Assembly (NCBI GenBank): GCA_047601665.1 | Contig: JASGIT010000001.1 | Location: forward strand, 3,844,001 to 3,908,000 | Direction of reading: 5' to 3' | DNA from: JASGIT01 sp047601665 | GTDB lineage: Bacteria; Pseudomonadota; Gammaproteobacteria; Burkholderiales; Burkholderiaceae_C | DNA length: 64,000 nt | Part shown: piece after piece, positions 17,078 through 25,806 of the stretch | How the letters are laid out: each line of letters starts with the position of its first letter | Numbering within the stretch: the first letter of the stretch is position 1 | Position numbers and translations under genes: made by a program | Notes under the pieces: generated by a model | Databases searched by the model: none | The model's input: only the letters and a program-made list of their open reading frames with translations | Told to the model about the DNA's origin: nothing

Positions 17078-19957
17078 ATGAGCGAGACATCGTCCGTCTA
17101 CCAAGCCTACCAGGGCAACACCTACCTCTTCGGCGGCAACGCGCCTTATGTCGAAGAGATGTACGAGAACTACCTCGCCAACCCCGGCAGCGTGCCGGAC
17201 AACTGGCGCGACTATTTCGACGCACTCCAGCACGTGCCCGCCACCGACGGCAGCGATACGCGCGACGTTCCCCATCTGCCCGTCATCAACGCCTTTGCCG
17301 AGCGCGCCAAGCAGGGCGGCACGCAGGTGGTGGTGGCCCACGGGCCCGATTCGGACATGGGCCGCAAGCGCACGGCCACGCAGCAGCTGATCGCCGCGTA
17401 CCGCAACGTGGGCGCGCGCTGGGCCGACCTGGACCCGCTCAAGCGCACCGACCGCCCCGCCATCCCCGAGCTGGAGCCGTCGTTCTACGGCTTCAGCGAC
17501 GCCGACCAGGAAGCCGTGTTCAACACCAGCAACACCTTCTTCGGCAAGGAAACCATGCCGCTGCGCGAGCTGATCAACGCGCTGCGCGAGACCTACTGCG
17601 GCACCCTCGGCCCCGAGTACATGTACATGACCGACCAGGTGCAGAAGCGCTGGTGGCAGCAGAAGCTCGAAAGCATCCGCAGCAAGCCGAGCTTCGACGC
17701 CGAGCAGAAAAAGCGCATCCTCGACCGCCTCACGGCCGCCGAGGGCCTGGAGCGCTTCCTGCATACCAAGTACGTCGGCCAGAAGCGTTTCTCGCTCGAA
17801 GGCGGCGAGAGCTTTATCGCCGCGATGGATGAACTCATCCGCTCCGCCGGCGCCAAGGGCGTGCAGGAAATCGTGATCGGCATGGCCCACCGCGGCCGCC
17901 TAAACGTGCTGGTGAACACCCTGGGCAAGCTGCCTGGCATGTTGTTCGCCGAGTTCGACCACACCGCGCCCGAGGACCTGCCCGCGGGCGATGTGAAGTA
18001 CCACCAGGGCTTCTCCAGCGACGTGTCCACCCCCGGCGGCCCGGTGCACCTGTCGCTCGCGTTCAACCCTTCGCACCTCGAAATCGTGAACCCCGTGGTC
18101 GAAGGCTCGGTGCGCTCGCGCATGGACCGCCGCGCCGACCCGCACGGCAAGCAGGTGCTGCCGGTGCTGGTGCACGGCGACGCGGCCTTCGCCGGCCAGG
18201 GCGTGAACCAGGAAACCCTGGCCCTGTCCGAAACCCGCGGCTACAGCACGGGCGGCACGGTGCACATCATCATCAATAACCAGATCGGCTTCACCACCAG
18301 CGACCCGCGCGACCTGCGCTCTACGCTGTACTGCACCGACCTGGTGAAAATGATCGAGGCCCCCGTGCTCCACGTGAACGGCGACGACCCCGAGGCCGTA
18401 TGCCTGGCCACCCAGCTGGCGCTGGAGTTCCGCATGGAATTCTCCAAGGACGTGGTGGTGGACATCGTCTGCTTCCGCAAGCTGGGCCACAACGAGCAGG
18501 ACACGCCCTCGCTCACCCAGCCGCTGATGTACAAGAAGATCGGCCAGCACCCCGGCACGCGCAAGCTCTATGCCGACCGGCTCGCCGCCCAGGGCCTGGG
18601 CGACACGCTGGGCGACGACATGGTCAAGTCCTACCGCGCCGCCCTGGACGAGGGCAGGCACACGATCGACCCGGTGCTGACCAACTTCAAGAGCAAGTAC
18701 GCCGTGGACTGGAGCCCGTTCCTGGGCAAGACCTGGACCGATGCCGGCGACACCGCCATCCCGCTGACCGAATGGAAGCGCCTGGCCGAGAAGATCACCA
18801 CCATCCCCGCGAGCGTGACGCCGCACATGCTGGTGAAGAAGGTGTACGACGACCGCGCCGCCATGGGCCGCGGCGAAATCAACGTGGACTGGGGCATGGG
18901 CGAGCACATGGCCTTCGCCTCGCTGGTCGCCTCGGGCTACCCGGTGCGCCTGTCGGGTGAAGATTCGGGCCGCGGCACCTTCACGCACCGCCACTCCGTC
19001 ATCCATGACCAGAAGCGCGAGAAGTGGGACGAGGGCACCTACGTGCCGCTGCAGCACGCCGCCGACGGCCAGGCGCCGTTCACGGTGATCGACTCCATCC
19101 TGTCCGAAGAGGCCGTGCTGGCCTTCGAATACGGCTACGCCTCGAACGACCCCAACACCCTGGTGATCTGGGAAGCGCAGTTCGGCGACTTCGCCAACGG
19201 CGCGCAGGTGGTGATCGACCAGTTCATCGCCTCGGGCGAGGTGAAGTGGGGCCGCGTGAACGGCATCACGCTGATGCTGCCGCACGGCTACGAAGGCCAG
19301 GGCCCCGAGCACAGCTCGGCCCGCCTGGAGCGCTTCATGCAGCTGGCCGCCGACGCCAACATGCAGATCGTGCAGCCCACCACGGCCAGCCAGATCTTCC
19401 ACGTGCTGCGCCGCCAGATGGTGCGTCCGCTGCGCAAGCCGCTGGTCATCATGACCCCGAAGTCGCTGCTGCGAAACAAGGACGCGACCTCGCCACTGTC
19501 CGAGTTCACCAAGGGCGGCTTCCAGACCGTGATTCCTGAGCAGGACGCCGCCGTGGTGAAGAACGCCGCCAAGGTCAAGCGCATCATCGCCTGCTCGGGC
19601 AAGGTCTACTACGACCTGGTGAAGAAGCGCACCGAGAAGGAAAGCAAGGACGTGGCCATCATCCGCGTCGAGCAGCTCTACCCCTTCCCGCACAAGGCCT
19701 TCGCCGCCGAGGTGAAGAAGTACGCCAACGCCGCCGACATCGTGTGGTGCCAGGACGAGCCGCAGAACCAGGGCGCCTGGTTCTTCGTGCAGCACTACAT
19801 CCACGAAAACATGCACGAGGGCCAGAAGCTCGGCTACGCGGGCCGCGCCGCATCGGCATCGCCCGCCGCGGGCTACGCGCACCTGCACCAGGAGCAGCAG
19901 AAGCAACTGGTCGATGCCGCCTTCGGCAAGCTCAAGGGTTTTGTCCTGACCAAGTAA
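17078..19957 (+). CDS. odhA: 2-oxoglutarate dehydrogenase E1 component
   Basis: This 959-residue thiamine-diphosphate-dependent E1 subunit decarboxylates 2-oxoglutarate in the TCA cycle and passes the succinyl group to the E2 lipoyl arm. The N-terminus has the SucA-type E2-binding segment (NTYLFGGNAPYVEEMYENYL). GMAHRGRLNVLVN lies near residue 268, with the substrate and TPP site motifs GDAAFAGQG, LPHGYEGQGPEHSSARLERF and the C-terminal VWCQDEPQNQGAW. It starts a three-gene operon with odhB (51 bp gap) and odhL. A hairpin and GGAGG precede the start. Confidence 0.97.
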   Translation: MSETSSVYQAYQGNTYLFGGNAPYVEEMYENYLANPGSVPDNWRDYFDALQHVPATDGSDTRDVPHLPVINAFAERAKQGGTQVVVAHGPDSDMGRKRTATQQLIAAYRNVGARWADLDPLKRTDRPAIPELEPSFYGFSDADQEAVFNTSNTFFGKETMPLRELINALRETYCGTLGPEYMYMTDQVQKRWWQQKLESIRSKPSFDAEQKKRILDRLTAAEGLERFLHTKYVGQKRFSLEGGESFIAAMDELIRSAGAKGVQEIVIGMAHRGRLNVLVNTLGKLPGMLFAEFDHTAPEDLPAGDVKYHQGFSSDVSTPGGPVHLSLAFNPSHLEIVNPVVEGSVRSRMDRRADPHGKQVLPVLVHGDAAFAGQGVNQETLALSETRGYSTGGTVHIIINNQIGFTTSDPRDLRSTLYCTDLVKMIEAPVLHVNGDDPEAVCLATQLALEFRMEFSKDVVVDIVCFRKLGHNEQDTPSLTQPLMYKKIGQHPGTRKLYADRLAAQGLGDTLGDDMVKSYRAALDEGRHTIDPVLTNFKSKYAVDWSPFLGKTWTDAGDTAIPLTEWKRLAEKITTIPASVTPHMLVKKVYDDRAAMGRGEINVDWGMGEHMAFASLVASGYPVRLSGEDSGRGTFTHRHSVIHDQKREKWDEGTYVPLQHAADGQAPFTVIDSILSEEAVLAFEYGYASNDPNTLVIWEAQFGDFANGAQVVIDQFIASGEVKWGRVNGITLMLPHGYEGQGPEHSSARLERFMQLAADANMQIVQPTTASQIFHVLRRQMVRPLRKPLVIMTPKSLLRNKDATSPLSEFTKGGFQTVIPEQDAAVVKNAAKVKRIIACSGKVYYDLVKKRTEKESKDVAIIRVEQLYPFPHKAFAAEVKKYANAADIVWCQDEPQNQGAWFFVQHYIHENMHEGQKLGYAGRAASASPAAGYAHLHQEQQKQLVDAAFGKLKGFVLTK

Positions 19958-20008
19958 GGCAAACCACCCCTCCTACAGAACAAAACCCTCGTTTGAAAGA
20001 ATCCCAAA

Positions 20009-21262
20009 ATGGCTATCGTAGAAGTCAAGGTTCCCCAGCTGTCCGAATCCGTGGCCGAGGCCACCCTGCTGGAATGGAAGAAAAAGGTGGGCGAGGCCGT
20101 CGCCGCCGATGAAATACTCATCGAGATCGAAACCGACAAGGTCGTGCTCGAAGTGCCCGCGCCCGCCGCAGGCGTGCTGACCGAACTGGTGCAGGGCGAC
20201 GGCGCGACCGTGGTGGCGGAACAGCTCATCGCCAAGATCGACACCGAAGCCGTGGCCGGCGCATCCGCCCCCGCGGCGGCCCCGGCGCCCGCCGCGCCTG
20301 CGGCGGCCGCACCCGCCGGCGCCGACAAGTCCGGCGTGGCGATGCCCGCCGCCGCCAAGCTCATGGCCGACAACAGCCTGGCCGCCGGCAGCGTGGCCGG
20401 CACGGGCAAGGACGGCCGCGTGACCAAGGGCGACGTGCTGGCGGCCGTGGCAAGTGGCGCGGCCAGCAGCGCCAAGCCCGCCGCCGCCGTCATCCCCACC
20501 GGCGTGCCCACCAAGGCGCTGCCGCAGGTCAGTTCCCCCGTGGCCCAGCCCGACCTGGGCAGCCGCCCCGAGCAGCGCGTGCCCATGAGCCGCCTGCGCG
20601 CCCGCATCGCCGAGCGCCTGCTGCAGTCGCAGGCCACCAACGCCATCCTGACCACGTTCAACGAAGTGAACATGGCCCCCATCATGGAACTGCGCAAGAA
20701 GTTCCAGGACGGCTTCACCAAGGAACACTGCACCAAGCTCGGCTTCATGTCCTTCTTCGTGAAGGCCGCCGTGCACGCGCTCAAGAAGTACCCGGTGCTG
20801 AACGCCTCGGTGGACGGCAACGACATCGTCTACCACGGCTACTTCGACATCGGCATCGCCGTCGGTTCGCCGCGCGGCCTGGTGGTGCCGATCCTGCGCA
20901 ACGCCGACCAGATGAGCTTCGCCGACATCGAGAAGAAGATCGCCGAATTCGGCAAGAAGGCCGCCGAAGGCAAGCTGGGCATCGAGGAGATGACCGGCGG
21001 CACGTTCTCCATCAGCAACGGCGGCACCTTCGGCTCCATGCTGTCTACGCCCATCATCAACCCGCCGCAGTCGGCCATCCTGGGCGTGCACGCGACCAAG
21101 GACCGCGCCGTGGTGGAGAACGGCCAGATCGTCGTGCGCCCCATGAACTACCTCGCCATGAGCTACGACCACCGCATCATCGACGGCCGCGAAGCCGTGC
21201 TGGGCCTGGTGGCCATGAAGGACGCGCTGGAAGACCCCTCGCGCCTGCTGTTCGACATCTAA
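20009..21262 (+). CDS. odhB: Dihydrolipoyllysine succinyltransferase (2-oxoglutarate dehydrogenase E2)
   Basis: This 417-residue protein has the standard E2 order. A lipoyl domain comes first, with the lipoylated Lys44 in [11 protein letters not shown]. An Ala/Pro linker follows, then a peripheral subunit-binding domain (about 106-146, [16 protein letters not shown]). The catalytic core ends with [13 protein letters not shown] around His388. It transfers the succinyl group from lipoamide to CoA and forms the core of the complex. It lies between odhA and odhL, with only 15 bp to the latter. Confidence 0.97.
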   Translation: MAIVEVKVPQLSESVAEATLLEWKKKVGEAVAADEILIEIETDKVVLEVPAPAAGVLTELVQGDGATVVAEQLIAKIDTEAVAGASAPAAAPAPAAPAAAAPAGADKSGVAMPAAAKLMADNSLAAGSVAGTGKDGRVTKGDVLAAVASGAASSAKPAAAVIPTGVPTKALPQVSSPVAQPDLGSRPEQRVPMSRLRARIAERLLQSQATNAILTTFNEVNMAPIMELRKKFQDGFTKEHCTKLGFMSFFVKAAVHALKKYPVLNASVDGNDIVYHGYFDIGIAVGSPRGLVVPILRNADQMSFADIEKKIAEFGKKAAEGKLGIEEMTGGTFSISNGGTFGSMLSTPIINPPQSAILGVHATKDRAVVENGQIVVRPMNYLAMSYDHRIIDGREAVLGLVAMKDALEDPSRLLFDI

Positions 21263-21277
21263 AGGGAACGCACCAGA

Positions 21278-22711
21278 ATGGCTGACACCCAACAATTCGA
21301 CGTCATCGTCATCGGCGCGGGCCCCGGCGGCTACGTGGCCGCCATCCGCGCCGCGCAACTGGGCTTCCAGGTGGCCTGCATCGACGAGTGGAAGAACGAC
21401 AAGGACGGCCCCGCGCCCGGCGGCACCTGCACCAACGTGGGCTGCATCCCGTCCAAGGCGCTGCTGCAGTCCAGCGAGCACTTCGAGCACGCCAACCTGC
21501 ACTTCGCCGACCACGGCATCACCGCCACCGGCGTGAAGATGGACGTGGCCAAGATGGTGGCCCGCAAGGACGCCGTGGTGAAGCAGAACAACGAGGGCAT
21601 CCTCTACCTGTTCAAGAAGAACAAGGTCACGTTCTTCCACGGGCGCGGCTCGTTCGTGCGCGCCATCGACGGCGGCTACGAAATCCAGGTCGCGGGCAAG
21701 GCCGAGGCGCTGCTGCTGGGCCGCCACATCATCGTGGCCACCGGCTCCAACGCGCGCGCGCTGCCCGGCGCGGCGTTCGACGAGGAAAACATCCTCAGCA
21801 ACGACGGCGCGCTGCGCATCGGCGCCGTGCCCAAGAAGCTGGGCCTGATCGGCTCCGGCGTCATCGGCCTGGAAATGGGCTCGGTCTGGCGCCGCCTGGG
21901 CGCTGAAGTCACCGTGCTCGAAGGGCTGCCCACCTTCCTGGGCGCGGTCGATGAGCAGATCGCCAAAGAAGCCAAGAAGGCCTTCGACAAGCAGGGCCTG
22001 AAGATCGAGCTCGGCGTGAAGGTCGGCGAGGTCAAGAACAGCAAGAAGGGCGTTTCGGTGGCCTACACCAACGCCAAGGGCGAAGCGCAGAAGCTCGACG
22101 TGGACAAGCTCATCGTCTCGATCGGCCGCGTGCCCAACACCACCGGCCTGAACGCCGAGGCGGTGGGCCTGCAGCTCGACGAGCGCGGCGCGATCGTGGT
22201 CGACGACGAATGCAAGACCAACCTCTTCGGCGTGTGGGCCGTGGGCGACGTGGTGCGCGGCCCCATGCTCGCGCACAAGGCCGAGGAAGAGGGCGTGGCC
22301 GTGGCCGAGCGCATCGCGGGCCAGCACGGGCACGTGAACTTCAACACCATTCCCTGGGTGATCTACACCAGCCCCGAGATCGCGTGGGTGGGCCGCACCG
22401 AGCAGCAGCTCAAGGCCGATGGCGTGAAGTACAAGGCCGGCACCTTCCCCTTCCTCGCCAACGGCCGCGCGCGCGCGCTGGGCGACACCACCGGCATGGT
22501 GAAGATGCTGGCCGACGCCGCCACGGACGAAATCCTGGGCGTGCACATCGTCGGCCCCATGGCGTCGGAACTGATCGCCGAAGCCGTGGTGGCGATGGAG
22601 TTCAAGGCCAGCAGCGAAGACATCGCGCGCATCTGCCATGCGCACCCCTCGCTGTCGGAATCGACCAAGGAAGCGGCCCTGGCCGTGGACAAGCGTACGC
22701 TGAACTTCTAA
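21278..22711 (+). CDS. odhL: Dihydrolipoamide dehydrogenase (E3)
   Basis: At 477 residues this is a full-length FAD-dependent disulfide oxidoreductase. The FAD-binding [14 protein letters not shown] lies near residue 13, the redox disulfide is Cys51/Cys56 in [13 protein letters not shown], the NAD-binding loop is [13 protein letters not shown], and the C-terminal base motif is [10 protein letters not shown]. It reoxidises the dihydrolipoyl arm of the E2. The last gene of the odhA-odhB-odhL operon, it is followed by a short interspersed repeat before zapE. It may also be called lpdA. Confidence 0.95.
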   Translation: MADTQQFDVIVIGAGPGGYVAAIRAAQLGFQVACIDEWKNDKDGPAPGGTCTNVGCIPSKALLQSSEHFEHANLHFADHGITATGVKMDVAKMVARKDAVVKQNNEGILYLFKKNKVTFFHGRGSFVRAIDGGYEIQVAGKAEALLLGRHIIVATGSNARALPGAAFDEENILSNDGALRIGAVPKKLGLIGSGVIGLEMGSVWRRLGAEVTVLEGLPTFLGAVDEQIAKEAKKAFDKQGLKIELGVKVGEVKNSKKGVSVAYTNAKGEAQKLDVDKLIVSIGRVPNTTGLNAEAVGLQLDERGAIVVDDECKTNLFGVWAVGDVVRGPMLAHKAEEEGVAVAERIAGQHGHVNFNTIPWVIYTSPEIAWVGRTEQQLKADGVKYKAGTFPFLANGRARALGDTTGMVKMLADAATDEILGVHIVGPMASELIAEAVVAMEFKASSEDIARICHAHPSLSESTKEAALAVDKRTLNF

Positions 22712-22723
22712 ACGGCTTTTTAA

Positions 22724-22769
22724 GCCAAATCGGCCTCCAGCGTTTGTCCATCAAGCGCTGGCAGCTATC
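22724..22769. repeat. Short interspersed repeat, copy 1
   Basis: The minus strand carries ATAGCTGCCAGCGCTT, then GATGGACAAACGC, then TGGAGGCCGATTTGG, matching the copies at 38150, 43765 and 57255 over about 45 bp. It lies between odhL and zapE, 20 bp before the zapE start. Confidence 0.75.
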
Positions 22770-22789
22770 AAAGGGATAGTAAAATCAGC

Positions 22790-23893
22790 ATGGCTGTCAC
22801 CGTCAGACAGGCTTACGAGGCCGAACTGGCGCTCAAGGGCTTCCACAGCGACCCGGCGCAGCTGCGCGCCGTGGAAGCCCTGCAGCGCTGCGCCGACGAG
22901 TGGGCCGCGTACAAGACGCAGCGCTCCAACGCCTTCAAGAAGCTCATCCACCACCCGGACATCCCCAAGGGCGTGTACATGTACGGCGGGGTGGGGCGGG
23001 GCAAGAGCTTCCTCATGGACTGCTTCTTCAACGCCGTGCCGCTCAACCGCAAGGTGCGCCTGCACTTCCACGAATTCATGCGCGAGGTGCACCGCGAACT
23101 GGCCGGCCTGCAAGGCACGCAGAACCCGCTCGACGTGCTGGGCGCGCGCATCGCCAAGCGCTACAAGCTCATCTGCTTCGACGAATTCCACGTGGCGGAC
23201 ATCACCGACGCCATGATCCTGCACCGCCTGCTCGTGTCGCTGTTCGACAACGGCGTGGGCTTCGTCACCACCTCCAACTTCAAGCCCGACGACCTGTACC
23301 CCGGCGGCCTGCACCGCGACCGCATCCTGCCCGCGATCGACCTGCTCAACGCGCGCATGGAAGTCATCAACGTGGACAACGGCACCGACTACCGCCGCCG
23401 CACGCTCGAAAACGCGCAGCTCTACCACTGCCCGCTGGGCCCCGAGGCGGATGCCGCGATGGCGAAAACCTTCGACCAACTGGCCGAAGTGCGCGACGAA
23501 AGCCCGGTGCTGAACATCGAGTCGCGTGAGATCCACGCCCTGCGGCGCGCGGGCGGCGTGGTGTGGTTCGACTTCCGCGAGCTGTGCGGCGGGCCGCGCT
23601 CGCAGAACGACTACCTCGAAATCGCCAACCAGTTCCACACCGTGCTGCTGTCGAACGTGCCCGTGCTGCCGCCCAACATGGCCTCGCCCGCGCGGCGCTT
23701 CACGCTGCTGGTAGACGTGTTCTACGACCGGCGCGTGAAGCTCATCCTCAGCGCCGCCGTGCCGCCCGAGCAGCTGTACACCGAAGGGCCGCTGGCGCAC
23801 GAATTCCCGCGCACCGTGTCGCGGCTGAACGAAATGCAGTCCAAGGAATTCCTGGCACTGGAGCGGCGCATCGTGGATACGGGGTTGACCTGA
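22790..23893 (+). CDS. zapE: Cell division protein ZapE (AFG1-like ATPase)
   Basis: This 367-residue AFG1-family P-loop ATPase has Walker A GGVGRGKS at 66-73, Walker B LICFDEFHVADITDAM, the family motif TTSNFKPDDLYPGGLHRDRILPAI, and a C-terminal LSNVPVLPPNM...RRFTLLVDVFYD. ZapE interacts with FtsZ at the division septum in an ATP-dependent way, while mitochondrial homologues act in protein quality control. No strong ribosome binding site is visible ahead of the ATG, because the interspersed repeat and GGGATAG occupy that space. Its stop overlaps the next start (TGATG). Confidence 0.93.
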   Translation: MAVTVRQAYEAELALKGFHSDPAQLRAVEALQRCADEWAAYKTQRSNAFKKLIHHPDIPKGVYMYGGVGRGKSFLMDCFFNAVPLNRKVRLHFHEFMREVHRELAGLQGTQNPLDVLGARIAKRYKLICFDEFHVADITDAMILHRLLVSLFDNGVGFVTTSNFKPDDLYPGGLHRDRILPAIDLLNARMEVINVDNGTDYRRRTLENAQLYHCPLGPEADAAMAKTFDQLAEVRDESPVLNIESREIHALRRAGGVVWFDFRELCGGPRSQNDYLEIANQFHTVLLSNVPVLPPNMASPARRFTLLVDVFYDRRVKLILSAAVPPEQLYTEGPLAHEFPRTVSRLNEMQSKEFLALERRIVDTGLT

Positions 23894-24543
23894 TGAAAAA
23901 ACTGACCCTGGCTCTGGCCCTGCTGGCCGCGTTGCCCGCCCTGGCCCAGACCCCTGAATCCACTCCCGCCGAAGCCGCCCAGGCCCAGCGCGAACGCGAG
24001 CGCGCCGAGGCCCGCGCGCAAATCCAGCAGGAGCGCGACGCCCTCACCCAGCGCAAGGCGGCCGACGAAAAAGCCTGCTACCAGCGCTTCGCCGTGCAAG
24101 ACTGCCTGATCAAGGTACGCGCCGCGGCGCGCGACGAGCAGACCCAGCTGCGCCGGCGGGAATACGACCTGAACGACGCCGAGCGCCGCGACAAAGCCGC
24201 TGCCCGCCTGAAAGCAGTGGACGAAAACAAAAAAGCCGCGCAAGACAAGGCCGCCAACGCCGTGGTGCGCGAGCCGCAGCCCAGCCGCTCCGCCGCCGAT
24301 CAGGCCCAGCGCGAGCAAGAGGCGCACGACCGCGCCGCCAGCCAGAAGTCCAATGCGCAACGCCGCGCCGCCGACAACGCCGAACGCGCCGCCTCGGCCC
24401 CCGCGCGCGAGGCCGAGGCCCGCGCGCGCTATGACGCCAAGCTCAAGGATGCGCAGAAACGCCGTGAACAGCGCCTTAAGCAGCAGGCCGAAGATGCCGC
24501 CGCGGGCAAAAAGCCCGCGGCCAGCCTGCCCGAACCAAAATAA
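23893..24543 (+). CDS. Periplasmic coiled-coil protein of unknown function
   Basis: Taking the ATG at 23893, which overlaps the zapE stop, gives 216 residues with a clear signal peptide, MKKLTLALALLAALPALAQ, cleaved near residue 19. The mature part is very rich in Ala, Arg, Glu, Gln and Asp with heptad-like repeats, so it should form one long helix or coiled coil from about 30 to 200. One short stretch, ACYQRFAVQDCLIKVRA, holds two Cys residues that could form a disulfide. I do not recognise a family. It is probably cotranscribed with zapE and could be an envelope scaffold. Confidence 0.7.
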   Translation: MKKLTLALALLAALPALAQTPESTPAEAAQAQRERERAEARAQIQQERDALTQRKAADEKACYQRFAVQDCLIKVRAAARDEQTQLRRREYDLNDAERRDKAAARLKAVDENKKAAQDKAANAVVREPQPSRSAADQAQREQEAHDRAASQKSNAQRRAADNAERAASAPAREAEARARYDAKLKDAQKRREQRLKQQAEDAAAGKKPAASLPEPK

Positions 24544-24572
24544 TATTACCGAGGGTCTGGAAAAAACCCGGA

Positions 24573-24976
24573 TTAATGGGGGTGCGCTTTCTGGTTGCTT
24601 CGCCATTTATGCAGCAGGAAATGCATGAGCCACAAAAACCCCCATGCCGCCACGCCACAATATGTTGAAATCAGAAATTGAATAAGAAAAACGGAGCCTA
24701 TTCCTTCAGTTCCTGGAAAGTCAACTTGCCTGATATTGCTTATACAATAGCGCCAGTCGCCGATAAAAGAGCGCCCGCTCCAAGGATATACGCCATTGCA
24801 CGTTCGGCGCCGCCCCAATAAATGCTTCCTACGCGAGAAAAAAATATCAACTGAAAGAGGTAGCCGAGCCAATCACGTGTTGGCCCAAGATTTGGCAAAG
24901 TGTGCCATACGATGAGAAGGGCAACGTATAAAAATGCCCAAATCAAGAACTCCAGTGGTCGTGACGGGCGTTTCAT
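24573..24976 (-). pseudogene. Frameshifted small membrane protein
   Basis: Two minus-strand frames together give one plausible small membrane protein. Frame 1, from the ATG at 24976, reads MKRPSRPLEFLIWAFLYVAL...YLFQLIFFSRVGSIYWGGAERAMAYILGAGALL. Frame 2 continues FIGDWRYCISNIRQVDFPG...QFLISTYCGVAAWGFLWLMHFLLHKW and stops at 24573. The total, 404 nt, is one short of a multiple of three, so a single missing base near 24760-24790 explains the break. About four hydrophobic segments are seen. The region is noticeably lower in GC than its neighbours. No family recognised; it could be a sequencing error. Confidence 0.5.
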
Positions 24977-25003
24977 GGCTTGAAGTGATCGATCACAAAC
25001 GAT

Positions 25004-25762
25004 CTACAGCAACGCTTCGATTTTCACGATCACCAGAGAGAGATTGTCCCCGCCGCCCTGGGCGCGGGTGCGGGCTTTGGCGATCAGCGTCTCGGTGGCC
25101 TCGCGCGGCGATAGCTCGGCCACGGTGGCGGCCAGTTCGCTGGGCGTGAAGTAGTGCCACACGCCGTCGCTGCAGGCCATGATGGTGTCGCCCGGCAGCA
25201 CGCGCGGAATCAGGTGCAGCACGGCGGGCGGGTCGGCCTCGGCGCCCAGGCAGCCCACCAGCACGTTCGACTGGGGGTGGTTGTGCGCCTGTTCCTCCGT
25301 CAGATCACCCCGGTCCACCAGCGCCTGCACGTAGGAATGGTCGCGCGTGCGGTGTACCAGCCGCGCGCCCTGAAAGTGGTGGATGCGCGAGTCGCCCGCG
25401 TGCACCCAGTGGCAGTCGCCGCGCGGGTTGATGACAAAGGCCGCGACGGTGCTGTGCGGCTGCTGCTCGGCGGCGATGGCCGTCAGGCGGATGACCAGGT
25501 GCGCCTCGTGCACCAGGTTCTGCAGCAGGGTGGAGGCGTCGTCGCTCGCGGGCGAATAGCGCTCGAACAGCTGGCGCGCGGTGAGCATCACCTGGTCCGC
25601 CGCCTTGCGCCCGCCCGAGAGGCCGCCCATGCCGTCCGCCACCACGCCCAGCACGCAGCCGTGGTGGCGCGGGTGGGAGAGCAGCAGCACCTGGTCTTGC
25701 TGGTAATCGCGGTCGCCCTTGTGGATGCCGGTGGACGCAATCAGGCGAAAGGGTGTGCTCAT
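25004..25762 (-). CDS. PP2C-family serine/threonine phosphatase
   Basis: The ATG at 25762 gives 252 residues, the length of a bare bacterial PP2C domain. Metal-binding motifs are present in order: GDRDYQQD near 16-23 (Asp, Glu equivalents), VADGMGGLSGG at 41-51, HAGDSR near the middle, IMACSDGVW, and the final GGGDNLSLVIV. Such phosphatases reverse Hanks-type kinase phosphorylation and often sit near type VI secretion or kinase genes, but no kinase is seen here. It is divergent from the helicase gene with a 44-bp gap. Substrate unknown. Confidence 0.9.
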   Translation of the reverse strand: MSTPFRLIASTGIHKGDRDYQQDQVLLLSHPRHHGCVLGVVADGMGGLSGGRKAADQVMLTARQLFERYSPASDDASTLLQNLVHEAHLVIRLTAIAAEQQPHSTVAAFVINPRGDCHWVHAGDSRIHHFQGARLVHRTRDHSYVQALVDRGDLTEEQAHNHPQSNVLVGCLGAEADPPAVLHLIPRVLPGDTIMACSDGVWHYFTPSELAATVAELSPREATETLIAKARTRAQGGGDNLSLVIVKIEALL

Positions 25763-25806
25763 GGCGGGCGGGCGAAGGAGTGGGCGCCGCGTATTATCCG
25801 CGCGCC

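Noticed and set aside
17900..22645. Two long minus-strand frames (about 670 and 890 codons) opposite odhA, odhB and odhL
   Set aside because: Mirror frames of highly conserved TCA-cycle genes with low-complexity Val/His/Gly-rich translations.
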